Translations under genes and position numbers: made by a program | From: Anaerolinea sp. | GTDB taxonomy: Bacteria; Chloroflexota; Anaerolineae; Anaerolineales; Anaerolineaceae | DNA: 5,173 bases | Assembly (NCBI GenBank): GCA_029975965.1 | Contig: JARKOV010000098.1 | Coordinates: 1 to 5,173 of the forward strand | Direction: 5' to 3' | Notes under the pieces: model-generated | Databases searched by the model: none | Told to the model about the DNA's origin: nothing | The model's input: only the letters and a program-made list of their open reading frames with translations | Shown: in pieces, positions 1 through 4,220 of the stretch | How positions within the stretch are numbered: the first letter of the stretch is position 1 | How the letters are laid out: every line of letters starts with the position of its first letter

Positions 1-1169
1 TCCACCAGCCCGTAATCATACAACTGCCGGAAGTCAATTGCACCTACCAGCAGCGACGAAAATTCGGCGACGTTCAGCCGGATTTCAGCATCGGCGTTGG
101 CCGTGGGCTGAAGGCTGGCCCGGCCGCCCTCGAATCGGATCACGTGGCTGGCGGCATTGGATGGATAGAACGAATCGGTCAGCGTGATGCGCAGGGTCAG
201 GCTCTGCCCGCCGAAGTCATGCCCGGCCAGAGCCTTGAAAACCTGCGGCACGCTGGTCACGCGGTACATCAGCCCTATGCCGGAGACGTTGGTCTGGTGG
301 TAGACCGGCGGCAGCAGGGCGTCCGTCCCGTCGCGCGGGTCGCTCAACAGGTGGTAGAAGCCGTCGTCCTGGGTGTAGAACGCGATGCGCCCCACCTGAT
401 CGGCCTGGGTGTGCAGATAGGCGAAGAACTCCCCCAGCACCTCCCGATCCGGCGCGACGATCTCGCGCACGGTCAGGTCATAGCTGAAGGTATTGCTCTG
501 GCTTGGCTCCTCGAAGCGGGTGATCAGGTAGCCGCGCAAGGTGGCTCCGTCCCAGTAACCAACCGCCGTGTTTTTCATGTCCAGCAACCGCTCGAACTCG
601 ACCGGGCGGCGGGTCAACAGGCCGTGGCGGGTCTTCATGTAGCGGTTATAGCAGGCCATCACGGCGTCCTGATCGTCCTCCGACAGGAAGCGCAGGTGGG
701 CGCGCGAGGTCCCGGCGGGCAGCGCCGCCGGCAGGACATGGTAGCGGTGCTTCTGCGTGCCATACCCAAAGCCCATCTGGCGGTAGAAATCCGGGCGGAA
801 GGGGTAGAGGGTCAGCAGGCCCACGTCCTTGCGGGCGTAGCGCTCGATGAAATACTGGATCATGTCGCGCGCGATCTTCTCCTTCTTGTGGATCAGATCG
901 ACCGCCACCGAACCCACGCCGCCCACCCCCAGGCGCGTCTGGCCGAACTGCATCTGGAAATCGTACAGGATCATCCCGCCCAGCAGGCGGCCGTCGCGGT
1001 ACGCCCCATAGGCGGTCGCGATCGGGTCCTGATCCTGCATCTTGCCCACCACGCCGATGAAGCGCTCCTTGGCCTCCTGGGTGTTCAGGTGGCTGGTGGG
1101 ATAGGCGCGGGCGATGATGTCCGCAAAGGCGGCGTAATGCTCCTCCGGCAAGAGCGCGATCTCCGTCAT
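1..1169 (-). CDS. Eis-like GNAT N-acetyltransferase with C-terminal sterol-carrier-like domain (partial, 3' end outside window)
   Basis: The reading frame runs on the minus strand from ATG at 1169 to the window edge: 389 codons with no stop, so only a short C-terminal piece is missing if the protein has the usual length of about 400 residues. Purine-rich AGAGGA (complement of 1179-1184) lies 9 bases before the ATG and supports this start. Residues 1-140 form the first GNAT fold, with a VGGVGSVAV strand (82-90) and the family-typical LYPFRPDFYRQMGFGYG (121-137). Residues 150-290 look like the second GNAT fold, and 300-389 like the SCP2-type C-terminal domain (LLVGAIDFRQLYDYG, 373-387). Eis proteins acetylate amines from acetyl-CoA in the cytoplasm; the substrate here is unknown. 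The acetyl-CoA loop, normally RRxGxG/A-like, reads HKKEKIARDM (94-103), so the usual glycine is replaced. Family assignment is fairly sure; activity is not. Confidence 0.88.
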   Translation of the reverse strand, partial: MTEIALLPEEHYAAFADIIARAYPTSHLNTQEAKERFIGVVGKMQDQDPIATAYGAYRDGRLLGGMILYDFQMQFGQTRLGVGGVGSVAVDLIHKKEKIARDMIQYFIERYARKDVGLLTLYPFRPDFYRQMGFGYGTQKHRYHVLPAALPAGTSRAHLRFLSEDDQDAVMACYNRYMKTRHGLLTRRPVEFERLLDMKNTAVGYWDGATLRGYLITRFEEPSQSNTFSYDLTVREIVAPDREVLGEFFAYLHTQADQVGRIAFYTQDDGFYHLLSDPRDGTDALLPPVYHQTNVSGIGLMYRVTSVPQVFKALAGHDFGGQSLTLRITLTDSFYPSNAASHVIRFEGGRASLQPTANADAEIRLNVAEFSSLLVGAIDFRQLYDYGLV

Positions 1170-1245
1170 GGGCAGGTGTCCTCTCGTGGCTGAGTAGCGC
1201 AGGTGTGCGCGGAGCCGGTGCGCGATCCCCGCGCGCGTCCTTTTA

Positions 1246-1275
1246 ACGATACCACACCCCGCGCGGGCGTGGGAA
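1246..1275 (-). promoter_or_regulatory. Possible promoter of the acetyltransferase gene
   Basis: Read on the minus strand, TTCCCA (complement of 1270-1275) is followed after 18 bases by TATCGT (complement of 1246-1251). Each matches the sigma-70 consensus at four of six bases. It would place transcription start about 70 bases upstream of the ATG. The match is weak and rests on position and spacing alone. Confidence 0.3.
1252..1272. repeat. Imperfect palindrome inside the acetyltransferase promoter spacer
   Basis: CCAC (1252-1255) and GTGG (1269-1272) flank the perfect 10-base palindrome CCCGCGCGGG (1258-1267), with two unpaired bases on one side and one on the other. It fills almost exactly the spacer between the proposed -35 and -10 boxes, a place where a repressor or a MerR-type activator could bind. 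The area is very GC-rich, so chance palindromes are likely, and the regulatory role is inference. Confidence 0.35.
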
Positions 1276-1292
1276 TCGGAGAGCGCTGATCG

Positions 1293-1357
1293 GGTGCCTG
1301 TAGGGACGGATCATGTGCGACCTCGCCCGTTGGACGCACCGCGCCGGTGCAGGCACC
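1293..1357. repeat. Nested inverted repeats, possibly a decayed intergenic repeat
   Basis: GGTGCCTG (1293-1300) is perfectly complementary to CAGGCACC (1350-1357). Inside it, GTGCG (1315-1319) can pair with CGCAC (1335-1339). An overlapping alternative is the tight hairpin GCACCG-CGC-CGGTGC (1336-1350). The two inner folds exclude each other. The start of the element, TGTAGGGACGGATCATGTG (1299-1317), resembles from memory intergenic repeats beginning TGTAGGGGCGGATCAT that occur in many copies in some bacterial genomes. It may therefore be a degenerate repeat copy and not a functional RNA. Confidence 0.45.
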
Positions 1358-1382
1358 GACACTACGAAAACTCCCCCGGATT

Positions 1383-1412
1383 CCAACATAACGCTGATGC
1401 CCTTCCTATACA
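1383..1412 (+). promoter_or_regulatory. Possible hsp20 promoter
   Basis: CCAACA (1383-1388) and TATACA (1407-1412) are separated by 18 bases and would start transcription near 1419, just ahead of the foldable leader. The -35 match is poor (three of six) and the -10 moderate (four of six). An alternative -10, TATCAT (1453-1458, five of six), has no recognisable -35 and would cut the leader short. I see no clear heat-shock sigma promoter, CIRCE element or complete HspR site. Confidence 0.25.
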
Positions 1413-1430
1413 GCTTTTACGCAGCGCCAA

Positions 1431-1516
1431 CATTCCTCTGATACAGCAGCGCTATCATGAGGGTCAAGATAAGGAACACACCAGAACAGTGGTTTAACCC
1501 TAGCGCTTGAGGAGTG
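1431..1516 (+). promoter_or_regulatory. hsp20 leader that can hide its Shine-Dalgarno site (candidate RNA thermosensor)
   Basis: CATTCCTC (1431-1438) can pair over eight contiguous positions, one of them G-U, with GAGGAGTG (1509-1516), which contains the hsp20 Shine-Dalgarno core. Inside this stem three more fit without conflict: TGATA/TATCA (1439-1443 with 1453-1457), AGGGT/ACCCT (1460-1464 with 1497-1501) and ACCA/TGGT (1480-1483 with 1490-1493). In a competing fold CCTC (1435-1438) pairs with GAGG (1459-1462), extending the TGATA/TATCA hairpin past a bulged T and freeing the ribosome site. Heat-melted leaders of this general design are established for small heat-shock genes (ROSE and fourU types), but no known class motif is seen here. 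Confidence 0.4.
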
Positions 1517-1522
1517 AACACA

Positions 1523-1948
1523 ATGCCAGTCATGATCCGCAGAACCCCATGGGCCGAGATGGCGCGCCTGAACCGTGAGATGGCCGAGCGCTTCGCCGAG
1601 GAAGGCGGCGCCCGTACCTACCGCCTGGCCCTGAATGCCTACGAGACCGATGAAGCCATCGTGATCAGCGCCGCCGTGCCCGGCCTGGAGCCGGAGGACA
1701 TCCACATCAACCTGGAAGACGACGTGCTGACCATCGACGGCGAGTTCAAGAGTAACATCGAGGACGTCAACTACCTCCTGCGTGAGCGCGCCGACGAAGG
1801 CCGCTTCCACCGCAGCCTGCGCCTGAACGTGCCGGTGGACGTCGAGAAGATCGAGGCCGTGTTCAACAACGGCATCCTGACCCTGACCGTCCCCAAGGCC
1901 CCGGAGGCCCGTCCGACGACCATCCCGGTCAAGAAAATCGCAAACTAA
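1523..1948 (+). CDS. hsp20: Small heat-shock protein, Hsp20 / alpha-crystallin family
   Basis: This encodes a 141-residue cytoplasmic ATP-independent holdase that binds unfolding proteins and keeps them soluble for refolding by ATP-driven chaperones. The N-terminal arm (1-33) contains PWAEMARLNREM, typical of bacterial class A small heat-shock proteins. The alpha-crystallin domain spans about 34-125, with AAVPGLEPEDI (50-60), LRLNVPVDVEKI (99-110) and the conserved FNNGILTLTVPK (114-125). The C-terminal tail carries the I-x-V oligomerisation motif IPV (134-136). Length is normal and the domain complete. I chose ATG at 1523 because GAGGAG (1509-1514) lies 8 bases before it; the in-frame GTG at 1514 overlaps that site and would have none. 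The gene is monocistronic: a strong terminator follows. Control may act through the foldable leader upstream. Confidence 0.96.
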   Translation: MPVMIRRTPWAEMARLNREMAERFAEEGGARTYRLALNAYETDEAIVISAAVPGLEPEDIHINLEDDVLTIDGEFKSNIEDVNYLLRERADEGRFHRSLRLNVPVDVEKIEAVFNNGILTLTVPKAPEARPTTIPVKKIAN

Positions 1949-1954
1949 CCTGCT

Positions 1955-1984
1955 GCGCGGCGCGTCCTACCAGGGCCGCCGCGC
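1955..1984 (+). other. GC hairpin just after the hsp20 stop
   Basis: GCGCGGCG (1955-1962) and CGCCGCGC (1977-1984) form a perfect 8-base-pair stem with a 14-base loop, six bases after the stop codon. No T-run follows, so it is not itself an intrinsic terminator. It may protect the 3' end of the hsp20 message or be a by-product of high GC content. Confidence 0.45.
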
Positions 1985-2018
1985 CTGGGACCGCGCTATG
2001 CGGCCAAGTCAGGGCAAC

Positions 2019-2062
2019 CCGCCCGGTCTGGCTTCCCCCTCCAGGCCGGGCGGCCTTTTTTT
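2019..2062 (+). terminator. Strong intrinsic terminator of hsp20
   Basis: CCGCCCGGTCTGG (2019-2031) pairs with CCAGGCCGGGCGG (2041-2053) over 13 positions, one of them G-U, around a 9-base loop. CC and then seven Ts follow (2056-2062). It lies 70 bases after the hsp20 stop and separates that gene from the transporter operon. On the minus strand no T-run follows the hairpin, so it should work in one direction only. Confidence 0.93.
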
Positions 2063-2066
2063 GTTC

Positions 2067-2094
2067 TTGCCAAACCAATCACTATTGCTATAAT
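2067..2094 (+). promoter_or_regulatory. Near-consensus sigma-70 promoter of the transporter operon
   Basis: TTGCCA (2067-2072, five of six) is followed after 16 bases by a perfect TATAAT (2089-2094), preceded by TGC to give an extended -10 (TGCTATAAT). Transcription should start near 2101. The -35 begins only four bases after the T-run of the hsp20 terminator. It is by far the best promoter in the window and lies about 380 bases upstream of the permease start, which implies a long untranslated leader. Confidence 0.82.
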
Positions 2095-2202
2095 CCTCCC
2101 CGGTGTTTCTCTTGAAAAGTCTGCGTGTGGAACACAATGGACGACTCGGATAGTTCGGATTTCCATAGGCTGCCTTGACCCCGGTCTTGTCGTCTCCTCT
2201 GC

Positions 2203-2351
2203 GATAGCTTCTCACCCAGACCAGACAGACACGACCACTTAAGGTGTGTCATTCTGGTCAGCCAGATAACTGCTTCATCACATCCTATACCGTTTCGGAT
2301 TGCCGTATCTGGCCGTCCAATCAAGCTGTCATCTCACAGGCAGCTTTTTGG
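2203..2351 (+). promoter_or_regulatory. Candidate riboswitch or attenuator: closed three-way junction competing with a terminator hairpin
   Basis: GATAGCTT (2203-2210) pairs with AAGCTGTC (2323-2330) over eight positions, one G-U. This stem would enclose two hairpins. The first spans 2219-2259: GACCAGA/TCTGGTC outer stem, GACAC/GTGTC, then ACC/GGT around loop ACTTAA. The second spans 2261-2313: GCCAGATA perfectly paired with TATCTGGC. Joining strands are 8, 1 and 9 bases. AAGCTGTC is also the 5' arm of the terminator-like hairpin at 2323-2349, so the two states exclude each other. A third option, TCTGG-TCAG-CCAGA (2253-2266), would break both hairpins. The predicted logic is that a stabilised junction leaves the operon on. 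No known riboswitch class was recognised; all pairings were found by eye, without energy calculation. Confidence 0.45.
2317..2351 (+). terminator. Terminator-like hairpin inside the transporter leader
   Basis: AAGCTGTC (2323-2330) pairs with GGCAGCTT (2339-2346) around an 8-base loop, with one G-U pair; the 3' arm runs into five Ts (2345-2349). An outer CCAA/TTGG (2317-2320 with 2348-2351) can extend the stem but would use up the last Ts. It sits about 250 bases into the transcript and 125 bases before the permease gene, where premature termination would switch the operon off. The T-run is short and the stem moderate, so leaky termination is expected. Confidence 0.5.
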
Positions 2352-2378
2352 CATCTATCCACAAAGCCCGATCGTGAC

Positions 2379-2412
2379 CCTTGAACAGGGAGCTTAAGAC
2401 CCTGGTCAAAGG
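2379..2412 (+). other. Strong hairpin in the transporter leader
   Basis: CCTTGAACAGGG (2379-2390) and CCCTGGTCAAAGG (2400-2412) form eleven base pairs with one A-G mismatch and one bulged A, around loop AGCTTAAGA (2391-2399). No T-run follows. The role is unknown: it could stabilise the message or be a second control step downstream of the terminator-like hairpin. Confidence 0.5.
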
Positions 2413-2423
2413 TTTGCGGATAG

Positions 2424-2447
2424 GTGCCGTTGCGTTGGCGACGGTGC
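2424..2447 (+). other. Hairpin just upstream of the permease ribosome site
   Basis: CCGTTGC (2427-2433) pairs with GCGACGG (2438-2444), one pair being G-U, around the tetraloop GTTG; two more G-U pairs and a G-C pair can extend it to 2424-2447. It ends 16 bases before the Shine-Dalgarno site and does not cover it. It could hold the ribosome site in an open single strand. Confidence 0.45.
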
Positions 2448-2463
2448 TCGCAGGGTGATACGC

Positions 2464-2472
2464 AGGAGGTGA
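2464..2472 (+). promoter_or_regulatory. Consensus ribosome binding site of the permease gene
   Basis: AGGAGGTGA matches the full anti-Shine-Dalgarno complement and lies three bases before the ATG at 2476, measured from its last base. It fixes the start of the permease. I found no good complementary strand in the leader, so any leader control would more likely act on transcription than on translation start. Confidence 0.9.
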
Positions 2473-2475
2473 ACC

Positions 2476-4203
2476 ATGAATCGTGAGCGGCTGTTCCGTG
2501 TCCCTATGGTTGTTCGCCAGCGCTCCCTGCTGGCGGATGTGATTATCCTGCTCGTGTTGGCGGTGGTGCTTTACCTGGGCGTCCGCCTGGCGCTGGATAC
2601 GCCGGCTATCATCCAAGGCCCGGAAATCAGCCATGACCTCGCCGCCTTACCCTACTACACCCTCCTCTCTCTCGGACGCATGCTGGCGGCTTACCTGCTA
2701 TCGCTGACCTTCTCAATCAGCTATGGGTATCTGGCTGCCCACAACCCACGCGCCGAACGCTGGCTGATGCCGATCCTGGATATCCTCCAGTCCGTGCCAA
2801 TCCTGTCCTTCCTGCCGATCGTCCTGCTGAGCCTGATTGCCATCCTGCCCCAGGGCCTCGCCATTGAGCTGGCTTCGATCATCCTGATCTTCACCAGCCA
2901 GGCCTGGAACCTGACCTTCAGCTTTTACCAATCGATGACCACGATTCCCAGCGAATACCGCGAGGCAGCGGCCGTGTTCCGCTTCAGTCGCTGGCTGCGT
3001 TTCAAAAACGTGGAGCTTCCTTTCGCCAACGTGGGGCTGATCTGGAACAGCATGATGTCCTGGGCCGGGGGATGGTTCTTCCTGATGGCGGCGGAAATCT
3101 TCACCCTGGGCGACCGCGACTTTCGCCTGCCAGGGCTGGGCGCCTTTTTGCAAACGGCTGCCAACGAGGGCGATACGAGCAACTTGCTGATCGGCATCGG
3201 CGTGCTGGTTCTGGTCATCATACTGCTCGATCAGTTCGTCTGGCGGCCCTTGTTGGCCTGGGCAGAACGCTTCAAAGTATCCCAGGTGGAAAGCGAGATT
3301 CCCGCCACCTCCTGGTTTCTGGATAGCCTCTCGCAATCGCGGCTGGCGCACTTCATCGGGCAGCAGTTGAATCGATTGAGCAAGCAACTCGATCGCGTTT
3401 TCAGCCGCCAGCCCGAAATGATCCCCAGCCTGGAATCGGCAGAACCCGCGCCAAAACGTACCTGGCGCAGTTGGATCGTGCCAGCAATGGTCGGGGTGGT
3501 GATTGCGTATGGCGCTTTTCGGGCGCTGGAGCTTTTCCTCACCTTGCCGGTAGCAATCTGGCCCCAGATCGCCCTGGGCGCGGGGGCGACTTTTCTGCGA
3601 GTCGTGATTGCGCTGCTCATCGCTCTCGCCTGGACGATCCCGGTCGGCGTGCTCATTGGGACCAACGCGCGAGCCGCGGCCTTGCTCCAACCGGTGGTCC
3701 AGATTACTGCCTCTGTCCCGGCGACTGCCCTCTTCCCGGTGTTGTTGCTGGGATTGGTGGGCCTGCCCGGCGGCGCGAACCTCGCTGCAATCCTGTTGAT
3801 GCTCCTCGGCACGCAGTGGTATCTGCTGTTCAACATCATCGCCGGGGCATCGGCTATCCCGCAGGACCTCCAGTTCACCAGCGCGCTGTTGCGCGTACGC
3901 GGCTGGCGGCGCTGGCGCGTCCTGATCCTACCCGCGCTGTTCCCCTACATTGTCACCGGCCTGATTACCGCCAGCGGCGGCGCCTGGAACGCCAGCATCG
4001 TGGCCGAATATACCCACTTTGGCGGGCAGACCAGTCAAGTGACCGGCCTGGGCGCGCTGATCACCTCGGCCACCGCCAAAGGCGACTATGCGCTGCTGCT
4101 GGCTTCTACCCTGACCATGATCGTCATGGTCGTACTGATCAACCGTCTGGTCTGGCGGCGCTTATACCACCTGGCCGAAGTGCGCTTCCGGATGGACCAA
4201 TAA
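2476..4203 (+). CDS. Fused two-domain ABC transporter permease, NitT/TauT type
   Basis: This 575-residue inner-membrane protein carries both permease halves of an ABC importer in one chain. Half one (about 18-262) has hydrophobic segments near 18-40, 63-88, 98-124, 128-145 and 236-252. Its ATPase-coupling loop begins EYREAAAVF (160-168) and ends in ELP (180-182). Half two (about 333-565) repeats the plan, with coupling loop 464-488 ending in LILPALFP (483-490). Internal duplication is visible: LPGLGAFLQTAANEGD (218-233) matches VTGLGALITSATAKGD (522-537), and QFVWRPL matches RLVWRRL. A polar linker (263-332) joins the halves. Both coupling loops are degenerate: the first lacks the usual glycine after EAA, the second lacks EAA. 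The partner is the ATPase gene 17 bases downstream. Relatives include nitrate, sulfonate and thiamine-precursor importers; the substrate here is unknown. Confidence 0.93.
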   Translation: MNRERLFRVPMVVRQRSLLADVIILLVLAVVLYLGVRLALDTPAIIQGPEISHDLAALPYYTLLSLGRMLAAYLLSLTFSISYGYLAAHNPRAERWLMPILDILQSVPILSFLPIVLLSLIAILPQGLAIELASIILIFTSQAWNLTFSFYQSMTTIPSEYREAAAVFRFSRWLRFKNVELPFANVGLIWNSMMSWAGGWFFLMAAEIFTLGDRDFRLPGLGAFLQTAANEGDTSNLLIGIGVLVLVIILLDQFVWRPLLAWAERFKVSQVESEIPATSWFLDSLSQSRLAHFIGQQLNRLSKQLDRVFSRQPEMIPSLESAEPAPKRTWRSWIVPAMVGVVIAYGAFRALELFLTLPVAIWPQIALGAGATFLRVVIALLIALAWTIPVGVLIGTNARAAALLQPVVQITASVPATALFPVLLLGLVGLPGGANLAAILLMLLGTQWYLLFNIIAGASAIPQDLQFTSALLRVRGWRRWRVLILPALFPYIVTGLITASGGAWNASIVAEYTHFGGQTSQVTGLGALITSATAKGDYALLLASTLTMIVMVVLINRLVWRRLYHLAEVRFRMDQ

Positions 4204-4220
4204 CCAGAGGAGAATGCCTC

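Larger units (their letters stand above)
1170..1522. other. Divergent intergenic region between the acetyltransferase and hsp20
   Basis: This 353-base stretch contains no convincing gene. The only open frame, a GTG-started run of 67 codons from 1294, has no ribosome site and no recognisable protein character. From left to right the region holds the acetyltransferase ribosome site (1179-1184), a weak minus-strand promoter (1246-1275) with a palindrome in its spacer, an inverted-repeat cluster (1293-1357), a weak plus-strand promoter candidate (1383-1412), and a foldable hsp20 leader (1431-1516). Each is listed separately. Confidence 0.8.
2101..2475 (+). other. Long structured 5' leader of the ABC transporter operon
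   Basis: About 375 untranslated bases lie between the strong promoter and the permease start, with no credible gene on either strand. The first part folds into GTGTTTC/GGAACAC (2103-2109 with 2129-2135), then ATGGA/TCCAT (2137-2141 with 2162-2166), inside which CGACT pairs with AGTTCG around one bulged T (2142-2157). An alternative is GACGAC/GTCGTC (2140-2145 with 2189-2194). The middle (2203-2351) has a switch-like layout, and the last part holds hairpins 2379-2412 and 2424-2447. TCGGAT occurs three times (2146, 2155, 2295). A decayed mobile element is the main alternative explanation. Confidence 0.6.

Noticed and set aside
144..1193. Long plus-strand open frame of 349 codons
   Set aside because: It is the antisense shadow of the acetyltransferase. 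It has no ribosome site and a composition of repeated GVQ/AHH/LAR-type runs typical of GC-rich shadows, whereas the minus strand reads as a clear GNAT protein.
1495..1520. CIRCE or HspR (HAIR) operator upstream of hsp20, suggested by CTTGAG at 1506-1511
   Set aside because: Only one half-site-like match exists. The inverted partner at the required spacing is missing for both operator types.
2089..2097. TATAATCCT resembles the start of a purine riboswitch core
   Set aside because: It is the promoter -10 box and its flank. The other conserved purine-aptamer loops and the TTTCTACC segment are not present.
2219..2259. Imperfect inverted repeat read as the end of an insertion sequence
   Set aside because: No partner end, target duplication or transposase remnant was found nearby, and the repeat has a short six-base loop as expected of an RNA hairpin. 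A genome-wide copy search could still revive this idea.
2101..2280. Possible divergent cobalamin riboswitch: AGCCAGATAACTGC (2260-2273) resembles the B12 box, and ACCCCGGTCTTGT (2178-2190) faintly recalls the CCCGCAACTGT core
   Set aside because: The GGTGAAAATCC-type core is absent, the CCCGC segment is mutated at invariant positions, the box has a deletion, and the box bases are better used in the 2261-2313 stem. A covariance search with the cobalamin model would settle it.
2371..2412. Possible TPP riboswitch, suggested by ACCCTTGAAC (2377-2386) and by relatives that import thiamine precursors
   Set aside because: The conserved CTGAGA upstream and the GGATAATGCC-like and AGGGA parts downstream are missing, and the segment instead forms a simple long hairpin.
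2101..2475. Guanidine-type (ykkC) riboswitch, because these often precede NitT/TauT-like transporters
   Set aside because: No CTAGGGTTCCG-type core and no tandem ACGR-loop hairpins were found in the leader.
2088..2634. Minus-strand frames across the transporter leader (78 and 101 codons)
   Set aside because: They have no recognisable protein family and no ribosome site, and one overlaps the start of the permease. They are explained by chance in untranslated sequence.
2713..3690. Minus-strand open frame of 325 codons
   Set aside because: It lies antisense to the permease, is rich in Q, H, D and G without domain character, and the plus strand shows a duplicated permease with membrane segments.
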